Source: Hyphochytrium catenoides (lineage: Eukaryota > Sar > Hyphochytriomycetes > Hyphochytriales > Hyphochytriaceae). From it: 64,000 bases of DNA. This document shows, piece by piece, positions 12,301 to 23,604 of this stretch (position 1 is the first letter of the stretch; every line of letters starts with the position of its first letter). The notes beneath the pieces were generated by a model that made no database searches, was not told where the DNA came from, and worked only from the letters and a program-made list of their open reading frames with translations. The DNA lies in the NCBI GenBank assembly GCA_900088475.1, contig FLMG01002043.1:297-64296 (forward strand), written 5' to 3'. Both the position numbers and the translations under genes were made by a program.

Positions 12301-14726
12301 GTGGTCAATCTAAAAGCATCGAACACACCATCCCACGCCCTTCTGGACCCCGTTTCCATTACCCTTCTGGCAACCCTTACAATAGCTAGCCGCCCTCACG
12401 GTGTTAGTCAATGGACTTATACCTGTAGGAGAACTGGGCAAGTCACGTCCTGTTTGTCCGTCCCGATATTCTCCATAGTAGCCCACGTACGAGGTCCACG
12501 GCGTCGAGGTACCGGTCAGAGCGGGCTTTGGCAGATCAAAGAAAAGAGGCGCAAACGGATGATGAGCCACAGCGCTATGAATTGAGGGTAGATTTCGAAA
12601 CCAGCAAAAGTGATGCAGAGGGCTTAAAGAGCGAAAGAGATTGCTAAGAAGGTGTCGAAAGGTAGCGGACCTCAAACCGCTTGTTCTCGCTCTCCATTGT
12701 TTGAGCCATAGAAAGAAGGAAAGCCATGGCCCCTAATTCATCTCCAAAGACAGAAGCCTGCGTGATGGTCTCCTCACTGCAAAGAGCAGAGAGTCGCGAG
12801 AGCAAGTCGTCCTCTCTCCCTCTCTGACTCATCCTGTCTAGCCCCTGTAGCTGCACTCGTAGGAGAGCAAGCATGCTTCCCCAGGCTTTAAGGAGAACAG
12901 CATGAGGAGGAGGCTCTGAATCTGCTCTTTCTTCGCTAAGGTACTTCCCAGGTCCCTTCCACGCTACTGCGGCTGTTCTCAGCTCCTCGTTAAAGAATTG
13001 ATCGATGGCTAAGAATTGTGACAGGCTCTGGTCCGTGAGTGTAGATGAGGAAGAAGGTAGCAAAAGCGGGTGGTAGATAGCTCTTTCTCCTGTTAGCTCT
13101 TTCGCTTCTTGACCGGTGAAGAAAGAGAAGCTGAGTCCCTGTAAGAGGACAAAGACCATACTCTGCGTCACTGCGCGGCACAGGTCAATCTTTCCATTTG
13201 GCACCAGGAGAGAAAGCTTAGTCCTGCAGGGGCCAATAAGACAAGTTAGCATCCAGCCTATGGAAAGTAGATAAGAGCGACGTACCTTGAAGTGCCAAAG
13301 TCGAGTTTGGAGAATAACTCCAAAAGGCGGAAGAAAAAAGAAGGCGAGATATGTATCCTCTGCACCGTGAGAGCCTGCAGTAGCTGCAGCAAAAGATTCT
13401 CCTCTGAGACGCACTGCTGGGCCCACGCCACCTCGTGCCGATGATAGAAGTCCACCAGCTCTTCTCCCTCAACCTCCTTTCGTCCTGTTAACGCTTGGAG
13501 CTCGCATGAGAATGGAGAGTAGACGTTGGGAGCGTCGTTATCATAGAGTTCCTGAAGCTTTCCCAGCACTTCGGAGAGGACACTGCTCTCTTCTCCTGCT
13601 GTTCCATGGGTAGAATGATTGAGTATCTCATCCAAATATTCCTTTGCGAGGGAGTGGTAAGGATGCGACTCTCTCTTCTCATTGGCGATACGTAGTATCT
13701 CTATGACAAGCTCTACAAGTGCTCTCCTCTCTCCATAGTAATAGTCACGGAGATCCTCAAACCATCCCAGTCCATCCCAAAAGCCTTCGTTAACCGTGGA
13801 AAGGCTGAGAGAGCTATGGAAATCTCGGAGAAAGTCCCTGAAGAGCTGGAAGGTTTGAATCTGTCCAACAACAGAGCAGAAGCGGAGCATCAGGATATGA
13901 GCTTTAAAAATTCAGCTGGAGCCATCAGCAGGTACTAATAGTGCTTAGCGGTGTAGCGACAGGCTAAAGAGCCAGCCCCGCTGTAGAGTTATGAGAGAGA
14001 GAACGTGTCGAAGAGTTCGTCAAAAAAAGTATCAGATCCATGAGAAGCGTCAGACCTCATTCAGATGCAAAAGGCAGCTGGCCACCTTCACAAAGGCCCT
14101 TTCCTTGGGCCCTGAGATCTCAACCTTAGAGCTCTCAAGCTTACAAGAAGAAAAGAGAGACGTCAGAAGCACTTTTCGCTCCCCTTCGCAGGCTATCCTT
14201 TCTTTCTTCCTCTCAGAAATCATCCCCATACTCTCACATTCTCTCCCACATCCCTACCTCTTCCCTTTCTTCCCGTCGAGAAGCTCCTCTCTTTGCTCGT
14301 CTCCCCTTTCAACGCCGTCTTTCTTCCTCCGCTCCTATGCCCTCAAGAGTCACAGTTTACCTTATGGATCCGAGGCACCTGTTCCCCGTCAAGGACCTTT
14401 CTTGCAGCCTCAGAAGGCGCTTCGTAGAAGCTTAGAAAGTGCTTCAGCCTACCGGAGGGATCTAAAGAACGACAAACTTCAGTAAAGCAGAGCTACTCAG
14501 TCCCACCCAGGGAGTCACCTAACCCGCGATACTTTCGTCTCTTGAGCCTTCATAACCCCGTGTTGTCTATCTCCCTCTCTTCGGCCAAATAACGTTCGAA
14601 TGTCCGGTGTATCAATAGCTTACCACGGCGCAGCAAGTTGAAGAACTCTGCAGCGTCAGGCAGCAAGTCAGGAGTTCGCCTAAGGAGGGCCAGAATCACG
14701 CTGGAGGGCAATGAGAGCTCCTCCAT
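3310..14726 (-). CDS. NUP188: Nucleoporin NUP188, more than 20 exons
   Basis: Inner-ring scaffold nucleoporin of the nuclear pore (NUP188/NUP192 alpha-solenoid family). Support is motif collinearity with animal NUP188: a DYYYGERRALV...SHPY segment near 13.7 kb, an AQWEYSLSAWP segment near 11.6 kb preceded by a short SLPRGTRGKIL loop, and DSFWANLTS near 7.8 kb. They occur in the same order as in the human protein. Phase-consistent exons: 14726-14557, 14448-14361, 14139-14056, 13860-13286, 13223-12671, 12309-10012, 9838-9664, 9553-8747. Later exons include about 8670-8515, 8365-8169, 7823-7733, 7618-7461, 7240-7113, 6810-6674, 6480-6030 and 5.8-3.3 kb, ending at TGA 3310-3312. The exon near 12.6-12.4 kb and the last five exons are only approximately placed. 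The ATG at 14726 is inferred. The estimated length near 1,900 aa suits the family (human about 1,750). Several introns are GA/CT-rich. Confidence 0.85.
9901..9972. repeat. GA tract with tandem 22-mer in NUP188 intron
   Basis: The intron between the 12309-10012 and 9838-9664 exons holds two copies of a roughly 22-base unit containing ACAGAGAGTGTAA, followed by a GA run. On the transcribed strand this is a CU-rich tract ahead of the acceptor. Confidence 0.8.
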
Positions 14727-17073
14727 ACTGTCTGGTCGGCTCACAATCGTGAGTGCGATGCTCTGACGACCCCTTGTCACCCTTTAGGTCATCACGGAGG
14801 GACCCTGGACCATTGCTTTTCACCAATCTGCAGCACGCAACTGCCCCAGCACCGGCGACAAAGACGATGACTTTCCCTTTTTTGGAGAAGTTCTTGACTT
14901 TCACTCAGTTGTGCTAAGGAAGGACAGAAGTTGTGCTAAGGATGGATGCACCTCTGGCTGGCAATTGCCTTTAGAGACCAGAGCTCCATCCGCCGCGAGC
15001 TGGGATAGCACCACCGGCCAAAGAAGAAAGCTTCAGATGAAGGATCGAAGACGCGATGCGAAGGAAGGTGTTTTTGATGGTTTGGATTCGTAGCTGTGCC
15101 GTGTATCAGCGGCCAGATCCTGTGAATGATAACTTGATATTGTGATTCACCCTCTTGACATCAAGGAGATTATCATCCTCAGTGATCAGGGATCATTGTA
15201 GAGTCTCAGCTACCAACCCATGGGGATTACATCGCTCTTGCCCAGTAGGAACTAGGAGCTCGTCTGCGTAAAAAAAGTGGGCACATTTCCAATTTGCCAA
15301 TGTTAGGCTTTTCCTGTATTAAGGGCTATACTGACCTCCCTAAAATGTGGGCATCGAATGTGCTATGGGACATTACTGTATACGTCTAACCTGTAGATAA
15401 TAACAGGGACATATCCGACCGTATATATGACAGCGTTTAGCTCAATGCCCACTTAGTCATGCACATCCCCTACATTTAATCAATGACTTCTGGGCAGCGA
15501 ACTCAAAGTGGGACAATTAAATTGGAAGATTTTTGCTTGTTTTCGTTCAAACTTACGTAGACGCGCTCCTAGTCCTCATGATGTAGATCTATCCTAAGCA
15601 TCGGATCTGAAGTTTGTTCCTCAACAACCATCATCAGTAGTCCTCATCATGATGTCTCAGCATGAGTGCTGCGGTTCGTAGTATCTTGCTTGGGGAGGAT
15701 CCTACATCGTCGGGATGCCCGACTGGTGGTAGCGCTTGATCTCTGCTGGATTGACCGAAGCTATGGCAGTGTTTCAAGCGCTAGACACCTGCTTGTCAGC
15801 CCCCTATCTATAAAAAATGAAGGTTCCATCTTTAGGAAGGCCTCCGACGCCCGCCCAGAACCTAACTCCTCCTGCTGCTTGGCGAATAGTACTTGGGGGC
15901 ACTATTCCCTCTACTTCACTCAGAAATTGCTGGTTAATTGCTGTAAGGAGGAGAAGGGGCTCCGACAATGATGGTCTCGGTGGAGGTTGAGTCCGTGTTG
16001 AGGAGGTGACTGGGCTGGCCGCGTGTTCGTGATTTAGGCTTCCTCCGCCCGTACCTGGAAGGTAGAGGATCTCGCGGGCGGCTTATCTCTCGTCATGGCT
16101 GGGCTAGCCATTAGTCCATGATCCAAGCTTGCTCCGCCCTCGAAGAGGTAGAAGGGGCGGGCGAATGCCATCGTGGAGTGGTGTGAGAAGTATGGGCCCC
16201 TTTTTTTCACGGGAATCGTAACCAAGTATGAGAGCTCGTACGACGACGACGGGGTTGACCGTGGGCAGTCTTGCTTGACGTGGACGGCGTCCGCGAGAAC
16301 CCAGCTGGTGCTCTCTTGCTCTAGCTTAGGAGGGGTTAGCCCAGCACTTTCCGAATCTTCTTGAAATATGGCCAGCTCCTACCAGCTCCTTTATTGCCAA
16401 GAGAACCAATAATACCCCTAGATGCACCAACAACGAACGCTCATGGGATGGCCGGATCGATGATCAAGACGTTAAATATGAAAGCAACAGAATATTGTGC
16501 TCTAGAGAGAACAGCAACCTTTTTCTATGTGCCTGGAGACCATGGTACAAGATGAAGTCGACTAAGAATAACAGCTGTGCATTGCTCATAATGAGTATCA
16601 GTAGTAGAAGAGAGCACAAGTATCTAGCCATCAAGGCCATAATTATTTTCTGTTTGTTGTTATCCAGAGAGACTTGTCGGCAACTCCTTCCCCCAGTGCA
16701 GAGGTCTCCGTGTCTGGCCCATAATAACGCATCTCAGCGTGAGAGAAGAGAAGTTGTCAAGTTTTTCATCAGGAAGGACCTAACAACAACCATTGCTTCC
16801 TAAAAAGGCGATATAGCACGACAGACTCAGAGCCTTTCAAACGCGGACCAATGCGGACGATTGTGAAGTGTTGGGAAATACTTCCTAGGAGAGGAAGGAG
16901 CAGGAAAGGACAAGGCATGAAGGACGAAAGATAAATAAGGTATAAATTATACTGGTTATACAAGCTGCTGATAGCCTTGTCGACCCACACTACTGCTAGG
17001 GGATTGGCCTTCCCTTACGGCATTTGATCCCGTTTCCCTATTCTCCCAGCAGAATATTATCAGCAAAGTGCGT
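14727..17073. other. Spacer between NUP188 and the chitin deacetylase
   Basis: Contains the presumed NUP188 promoter side. Frames at 14680-14904 (-), 15666-15971 (+) and 16495-16803 (+) lack convincing starts, domains or splice signals. No RNA gene or mobile element was recognised. Confidence 0.5.
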
Positions 17074-18057
17074 TTATGCCAAGGCTAGGTAGTAGGCACT
17101 AAAGGATACTGAGAGTAGAGTAAACGTACTGGTGAGGGATATAAAAGAAGTCCCTGAAGAAGCCTCTGCGGTACCGATCTTGCCGCCCACAACAGAAGGG
17201 GCAGTGGTGCGAACTGAAGGCTGATCCTGCTGCTCCCCAGAGGTAGTGGGCGTCACAGTGGTGGTAACAGGGACAGTAGTAGGGGCAGCAGTAGTAAGAG
17301 GAGGAGGCGTTGTGGTTGGAGCAGCGGTGGTAGGAAAGATAGCGTTCTTATCAGGAGTGCCTGTGAACCAGCTGCCATCGCCTAGACACTCAGCAACGGT
17401 GGCGAATGTTGCACCACGGCTCTTGAGGAAGTTGGTAACCTCGCCAAGGATGTCAATCGAAGGTTGATAGGTCTCATGCATAAGTGCGATCAATCCCTCC
17501 GGCAGCTGTGGCTGCGCCGCAAGGAAACCCTTGTACGCCTCCATTGTCGTAGCGGCACTCTTCCCAGGCTGCCAGTCATGAGTGTCCATATTCCAGTTGA
17601 TAACTTTCACACCGCCGTCTGCCAGGGGTTGCAGCTCATGCGGAGTGTTACAGTTGCCGTACGGGCAGCGAAAGTATGTTGGAGCAATGCCAAGGATCTT
17701 CTTAAACTCCGCATTGGTCTGTTGCACTTCTTCCTGTAAGATTTGATTGTAGCTAAGAGTGGGAAGCTGCTCATGATTGTAAGAATGGGAGGCCAGCTGA
17801 TGGCCCTCTCTGAAAGCACGTTTGACAGCATCAGAATATTGCTGTAGATTTTTTCCTAACCAGAAGAAAGTGAGGGGTATGTTCAGCTTCTTAGCTTGGT
17901 CAAGAAGCTCTTCCGTGTTTTCTGAAGGTCCATCATCATATGTGAGTGCGACAACACCCGGCTTCTGGCAATGGTAGATTTGGGAGAGCCCCTGGGTTGG
18001 CACCGCTAGTTCCGTGCTCAAAAGAAGTGCGGCCAGGCCCAGAACGCTTGGCAGCAT
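17074..18057 (-). CDS. Polysaccharide (chitin) deacetylase, CE4, probable GPI anchor
   Basis: Removes N-acetyl groups from chitin or a related GlcNAc polymer at the cell surface. A single exon of 327 aa starts at ATG 18057 and stops with TAA. Residues 1-23 form a signal peptide. The NodB domain (about 30-225) carries all five CE4 motifs: TYDDGP 39-44 (catalytic base and metal Asp), HSYNH 91-95 (metal-binding His), RCPYGN 130-135, DTHDW 158-162, and LMH with the catalytic His at 194. Residues 242-275 are a Thr/Pro-rich stalk. The last 25 residues are hydrophobic after a small-residue stretch (EASSG), typical of a GPI-attachment signal. The intact motif set predicts an active enzyme. Lack of introns contrasts with neighbours. 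Chitin is the usual substrate of this branch; peptidoglycan-like or other GlcNAc polymers remain possible. Confidence 0.95.
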   Translation of the reverse strand: MLPSVLGLAALLLSTELAVPTQGLSQIYHCQKPGVVALTYDDGPSENTEELLDQAKKLNIPLTFFWLGKNLQQYSDAVKRAFREGHQLASHSYNHEQLPTLSYNQILQEEVQQTNAEFKKILGIAPTYFRCPYGNCNTPHELQPLADGGVKVINWNMDTHDWQPGKSAATTMEAYKGFLAAQPQLPEGLIALMHETYQPSIDILGEVTNFLKSRGATFATVAECLGDGSWFTGTPDKNAIFPTTAAPTTTPPPLTTAAPTTVPVTTTVTPTTSGEQQDQPSVRTTAPSVVGGKIGTAEASSGTSFISLTSTFTLLSVSFSAYYLALA

Positions 18058-20342
18058 GGTGATAGATATTGTTGGCGTCGAATCCTAGGACAATAGTTGG
18101 GCTTAAGGCCAGGATTGAGGCTTGTAGTAGCTGGCGGGCGTGTCTCCGTGTCGTGTGTCTCACGAAGCAGCAAGTCTCAAACTGATGATGATGGAATCTA
18201 AGGACGTAGCCAAGACAATCCACTCACTGTTGGGTCAAACGAAAAAGAACGAGCAGCGTCGCGCCCAAAAGGACACCAAAAGGCAGATTCCATGCGAGGG
18301 AAGATGACTGCTTCTTCACCTCAATATTTGGTGGTCATCATCTGTGGAGGAACGGTGATAAAGAGGGAAGGGAGGGGCGCAGCGGAGACCTAACATTTTG
18401 GCGGGCTTCTTTGCTTTGTGAATAAAATTTTGGTCCAGCAGCCTCATCGTCTGCTAGGAGGAAAGGGCGGCATCAAGAGGGCAGGGGGAAAAACAGTTAC
18501 AGAAAGACAGGAGACAGAACAGGAGGGCCACAAAAGCCAAGAGGAGTGAGGATGCTACTGGAGAGAGAGATAAACAGGGGTGACGGTATATAACTGAGGA
18601 CTTTCGTACATGAGACAAAGAAAGTTGGGAGCGGAGGGCTTTCCCGCTTAATGTCCACCCTCCCTCCTGAGAATCTGAGCCTTTAGAGCCAATCTTGCTT
18701 CCGGCTCTCTGCTATAATAATGTTAGACCTTTGTAGCACAAGTGTCAGCCATCAAGGCTCCTGAAGTATCTTCTAACCTTATGAGGAAAGACCAGCCTGA
18801 ACCTTCATTTGTAGCATTATTTTGAATAGCTGGGTTGTGCATTTGCATCGATTATAGGGAGAAAGAAATAAGGATTCGGCATAAAGGTTTCTTTTATTCT
18901 GGGATGGAGCTGAAAATAGGTACAGTAGGTTCTTTGTCTGGAAGGAAGAACTCCTTATGGAGAGTTAGTAGTTCTAGAGTAGGCAAAGGTAGGCCAGCAG
19001 CTGTTGTTGTCAGATGATGGCGGTGAGCGGGTGACTAAGTCCTTCAACCCTAAGCTAATAAGAGCAAGGATTGAGCTACAACAGATAGGGATCAGGGACC
19101 ACCTTCCTTGGTAATAACAAATCAAAAAGACCCATGCTGCTTTGTGTGTCATAGTCTTAGACGGGTAGGAGACAGCCCACCAGCTAACCTTGACTGTGCT
19201 CATAGCCTGTGGTCAGAATATGGACCATCCTGGGAAGACTGCTGCTCATACTTTATTACCTGCTGTTGGTGATGTATGTACAACCGCTATCCTTACCACA
19301 AGTACAGTACTCTGTCTCTGATGGCTCTTGGGTGGGACCTTTGAATGTGCCATCGGCGTGGTATATAGGGCATCGACAGACATCCCCCAAGACCTACCAA
19401 GCGTTTACCTTCGCATGAGTTGGTATGACCCGCGGCTACCCCGAGGGACCGAGGCTTGGTACTCTGGATATCTTCATGCCAGGTAAGACAATCAGACCAA
19501 TAACAGGATGACAGGGCTTGTGAACTCAGCAGTCAGTAGCACTCATAATACCCTAAGACTGAAGACAGAAGATCTAATCTCCGCAAGCCTGCCAAAACCT
19601 CAGCAACAGAGCTCGCTATTGAACGAAGCGATCTAAGTTAGTGGGCGCCATTGCACTCTTGCCACCTTCATTCGAGCTGTCGTCTGTCCAAGCAGCTTTT
19701 TATACCGCTTCCTGCTCTAGAGGAATGTGTATAATGAAGAGGAGGACGACCGAGACGGACAGGTAACAGTTGAAATAGCAGGAAACACGGAACCAAAGAG
19801 TGGAAAGCTGAAATCTGTGAGTGTGTGGGGAGGATGAAGGAAGAGGTCGACGGTGACGCCTTTAAGGCCGCACCACACCGTCCTGGTCAGAGTTAAGAGG
19901 CGGAAACATTCTACTCGTGACGCAGGAGGAAGGAAACACCACGCTCGCTAGTGGCAATCTTCATCGTCTGCCGATTCCTTTCCGCTGCCTGATGTAGATA
20001 GAAGAACTCAAGTGATCTGGAACTCCAGTTCGCTGAGCTTCTCTCTTTATTAACATCGCCATCAGATGTTGGCTGTTCTTGTTCTTCAGGTGTTGACAGG
20101 GATGGTCGGTGCTACATAGGTCCAGCGCTCGTGCCCCGCGCGTCGTCGCTCTAGTCTAGGTGCTGTTGCCATAGAAATGTTGCTCCTTCAATAAGGTGGG
20201 CCATGAAACCCGGGCCTAATGATGATGTTACACCAGAGCTATCTTCTCTTCCGGGCGTAGACAGAGGAAGGCTTCTCCGGTCGCTAATAAGAGGAGCCCA
20301 CTGGGAAGGGAAGGAGCATGCAAGGAAGAAGCCCTACTACTG
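18058..20342. other. Spacer, nothing recognised
   Basis: Includes the 5' flank of the deacetylase gene. No tRNA, repeat family or coding exon is convincing. The short hydrophobic frame at 19209-19418 has no ATG start. Confidence 0.5.
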
Positions 20343-20654
20343 ATGACAAGAGCAAAGACAAGGGAGCGACTAGTGCGGCTTTGGGTAGGCTGCGAAGCAA
20401 CCACCTCCTTGTTCATGAGCATTAGCAGTAAAGTCTATGTGGCCTTTACCTTGCTTCTTCTGGTTGCAGTTCTAATTTTGCCAAGGAACTCCCACGACGC
20501 GAGACTCTTCTTTCATCTCTCTAATAACACTTCCTCTATCGTGGTGTTATCCAGTAGCAGAACGAATATCTATAATCTTATACAATGGACCATCTTCTTC
20601 CCGTCCACGTCTTTTATGTTTCCTGCCATCGAACAGACAAGGGATGCTTGCTAG
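20343..20654 (+). CDS. Possible small single-pass membrane protein
   Basis: An ATG-initiated frame of 103 aa. A basic N-terminus (TRAKTRER) is followed by one clear membrane segment at about residues 31-47 (VYVAFTLLLLVAVLILP), then a luminal-type tail with an NNTS glycosylation sequon. This is a type II layout such as starts many Golgi glycosyltransferases, but no catalytic domain follows in any frame. It may be a first exon, a tiny membrane protein, or chance. Confidence 0.3.
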   Translation: MTRAKTRERLVRLWVGCEATTSLFMSISSKVYVAFTLLLLVAVLILPRNSHDARLFFHLSNNTSSIVVLSSSRTNIYNLIQWTIFFPSTSFMFPAIEQTRDAC

Positions 20655-21025
20655 AGTCTTCGTCCCATTCCGTTGTCTGCCACCTAATACATTTTGTTCA
20701 TCCGGGCTCACTTCCTAGCCCGGATGGAGAGTCCTTGCTTGCAAAACTCTTTCCAACGGCGCTTTCATCTGTGTCCAGAGAAGCTTTCCTCTATCTGTCG
20801 CCTCTTTCCAACAGACGGAGAGACGAGTGCGCTCGCTTAGGACAATCTTGAGGAGGAGTAACGCATGATGAAGAGACACTGCTAAAGAAGGCCGCAGCGC
20901 CTAAGGAAGCATGCCCAACTCGAGAGAGAATTCTTTCTCCGGGTAGGCAGCGAGAGAAAGTCTTGGAAGGAAGTTCTTTCTCCACTTCTCCTCTACTACC
21001 TCTTGGATACACCTCTACCATCTCC

Positions 21026-22837
21026 TCATCCTGGTGGAGTCCTGTTATTCTTCGCGAGTGAGGAGGTCTGGAAGGCGATGGAAGTGGGAGAAGCAGGGGC
21101 AGGAGGAGGAAAGGAAGGGAGAGAGCTGACGATTGTGCTAGTAGGCACAACTACTGATGACGATGACGGCTTCCAGTGGCCTCCTCCTGCCTGACCACGT
21201 TGCTTCGTCTGCCTGGCATCACCTCGAGATCTGCCTTCCTCCCCTTCGTCTCCCGTTACAGCGTTCTTTCGTTCTTCTCCGTCGTCCAACATTTCTTCCA
21301 GAAGCCTCACTCTTTCCTTTATAAAGACACAGTCCCTGGGATGCCTGTAAGCCGTTATAATAACCTTAGCCATTAGCACCAGCACCGTCAACCCGCGATG
21401 AATGCAAAAGTCAAAGAGAGAGAAACTCCATCGGAGAGTTAAGCCATAGTTGATGTTGGACTCCAGCTTGACCAGTCCTTTGGCCAAATCTAGACGATAA
21501 TAGCAGACGTCCTTTGGGATACGCAGCTGCAGCACTGCCACTACCGCCAGAGACCAGAGGAAGAACACTGCCATCGTTATTCGTAGGCGTTTCCTTATGG
21601 ACACCGGGCTGCTGTCATACAGCAGGAAAGTGACTGCGAGGAAGAAAAAAATCGCGAGACAGAGTACGCCCACCACTGAAGAGAAGCACAGAGATGCCCA
21701 GAGCGACAGAGAGAAGAACGCTGCCTCGGTGAGGAGAAAGAGCGTCTCAAACATGAAAAACGTCCGCTGCAGAAGAGCAAAATTCATAAGTGACGTGCTC
21801 TGGAGGGCCATATAACTGATGGAGAAGACATAGACAAAGGCATAGAGAAAGCGTTGTACTTGTTCGCCCATCACGTCTAGGAGAGAGAGCCAGAAGCCTG
21901 TACATCCTAAGCTGACAACCAGCCAGTTGGAGAAAGTGATAACCTTTCTTCTCTTGTACCACCAGAGAGAGAAAGGACCGCCAAAGAGACGGGTCATAAC
22001 GGTTAAATGACTCTCTTCAGGGCTAAGCGGCCAATAAGGTGTCACCGCGACCAGTGCGCGGTGCTTTCTCACTTTTCTTCCTTTCTCTCCTTCGCCTGCC
22101 TCTCTTCTTGCCTTCTCTACGAGCTCTGGAAAGGATGGGCCTGGCAGTACCTTCTTCTCATCATTATCGTCTCTTGCCTGCTTTGCCTCCTTGTGTTTAT
22201 AGTTGTTGTCAGCGCTCTCTTTGTCTCTCTTTCTCAATAGATAATCGTCCTTCTCGGCAAGGCCGACCGGAAGAAACATCGATGAGGGAGAGAAAGGAGG
22301 CGAGGAAGGAAGAAATGATGGAGGTGGACAAAAGGAAGTGGCCGGGGCCAGGGAGAGAGAGAGAGGGTGACAGCAAGATGGACACAAAGAAGCGGACGGA
22401 GTAGTAGAAGAGGGAGACGCACCAGTGAGGGACAAGAGAGAGCCACTAGAGTAAGAAGGCGGCAACAGACCCGGTGACCGTGGACAGAGAGGCTTCAGAG
22501 GATTAGACGGCCTGATGGAAAAAGCACTCCGTGTCTTCCGCTCCACTTCTTCTCTCTCCTCTCCCTCTCTTTTATCCAAGTCATCCTCCCGCAAGAACCG
22601 CTCAATTTCCTCTTTGACTCTCAGGAGCTCTTTCCTTGCCTCTCTCGCCGAGGAAGACAGATACACATCATGGCTTTCCTGGCTGTTTACGCTGGTCAGC
22701 GTTGTTCGCCGTCTTTCTTCCTTACGGTCTTGGTCGCGCTTATTCCTCTGTTCTTTCAGTCGCTGCAACAAGGGAGACGAAAGGGTCTGAATCTCCTTAG
22801 CTCCAAGAGATCCTGGAGGGGGAGACGACAGAGGCAT
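21026..22837 (-). CDS. Multi-pass membrane protein with long charged N-terminus, unknown family
   Basis: An uninterrupted 603-codon frame from ATG 22837 to TGA 21026-21028. Residues 1-110 are charged and likely helical or coiled coil (QRLKEQRNKRDQDRKEERR; KELLRVKEEIERFLREDDL). Residues 110-200 are Ser/Pro-rich and 200-265 are charged again. About six or seven hydrophobic spans follow from residue 280 to 510, with a basic WWYKRRK before the first and a loop PKDVCYYRLDLAKGLVKLESN before the last. The C-terminal 90 residues are low-complexity and probably cytosolic. No family was recognised. A receptor or transporter is possible, but no diagnostic motif was seen. It has no intron, unlike most neighbours. 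Confidence 0.7.
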   Translation of the reverse strand: MPLSSPPPGSLGAKEIQTLSSPLLQRLKEQRNKRDQDRKEERRRTTLTSVNSQESHDVYLSSSAREARKELLRVKEEIERFLREDDLDKREGEEREEVERKTRSAFSIRPSNPLKPLCPRSPGLLPPSYSSGSLLSLTGASPSSTTPSASLCPSCCHPLSLSLAPATSFCPPPSFLPSSPPFSPSSMFLPVGLAEKDDYLLRKRDKESADNNYKHKEAKQARDDNDEKKVLPGPSFPELVEKARREAGEGEKGRKVRKHRALVAVTPYWPLSPEESHLTVMTRLFGGPFSLWWYKRRKVITFSNWLVVSLGCTGFWLSLLDVMGEQVQRFLYAFVYVFSISYMALQSTSLMNFALLQRTFFMFETLFLLTEAAFFSLSLWASLCFSSVVGVLCLAIFFFLAVTFLLYDSSPVSIRKRLRITMAVFFLWSLAVVAVLQLRIPKDVCYYRLDLAKGLVKLESNINYGLTLRWSFSLFDFCIHRGLTVLVLMAKVIITAYRHPRDCVFIKERVRLLEEMLDDGEERKNAVTGDEGEEGRSRGDARQTKQRGQAGGGHWKPSSSSVVVPTSTIVSSLPSFPPPAPASPTSIAFQTSSLAKNNRTPPG

Positions 22838-22949
22838 CTCTCCCTCCCTCTCCTCTGAGGCACTCTTTCTTCCTTACAGCCTCGCTTAGCTACCACTGTC
22901 GCCCTTTAGAGTGAAGGGCACCTTTCCCACATGCTAACGAAGGCATGAG

Positions 22950-23604
22950 ACTAAAGAAGAAAGAAAGAAGAAAGAGATCGAACAGCCAGTCTATTTTCAA
23001 AGACCGGAAGAGCTCTTCTTGTACGAGGTAGAGACAGCGAAGGAGGCAGATTGGAACAGAGAGTGGGAACGCAAAAAGGTGATGCTCCGGCTGCGACGAC
23101 ACAATCGGGACAACGGGGCCATCCCACTACAGGAATAGCAGCGGAGTATCGAGAGGATTATGGAGCAGCAGAAGTACGAGGGCGGGGCGCGCCTGTCTTC
23201 TCCCGGCCAGCCTTTACCCGGCACTGGCACATCCTCCTGCCACCGCTGACGAGCAGAGGGGAGAGCAGCAGCAGCGGAACGAAAAGAAAAGCGGAGAGGT
23301 GGTTGAGAGGAGAGAGCTAGGAGAGAGTGGAGCGGCAGTGGATGGCCTGTGAAGGTGCAAAGAAGCACAGGGGAGGCAAAGGAGGAGATAGAGAGAAGTT
23401 GTTGAACAAGAGGCAGGATTGGAACTTAGAGAGAGAGAGAGGGAGAGGGGACTGTGGAGAGGAATACAAGGAGAGAAGGAAGAGGAACTCGAAGCTCTAC
23501 TGGCCGCCAGATTATTGAGAGCTTGTTGCAGCCTGGCTGGCTTTAACTCTTGCAGAAGCCATGCTATGGATTTTGAGGACAACGTGCCACCGTCTCTTTA
23601 TTAA
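22950..23604 (+). CDS. Coding-like coiled-coil segments, gene model unresolved
   Basis: Starting 112 bases upstream of the divergent membrane-protein ATG, plus-strand sequence reads well as protein: EIEQPVYFQRPEELFLYEVE, then EADWNREWERKK and RLRRHNRDNGAIPLQ. A TAG follows at 23109-23111, and the same frame continues as QRSIERIMEQQKYEGG to a TGA near 23250. Other charged frames follow to 23604 (GEKEEELEALLAARLL). An acceptor around 22949 is plausible; there is no clear start. It could be a small split gene ending at the TAG, a gene with a missed intron, or a pseudogene. The minus strand at 23582-23470 also reads plausibly, so strand is not certain. Confidence 0.35.
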
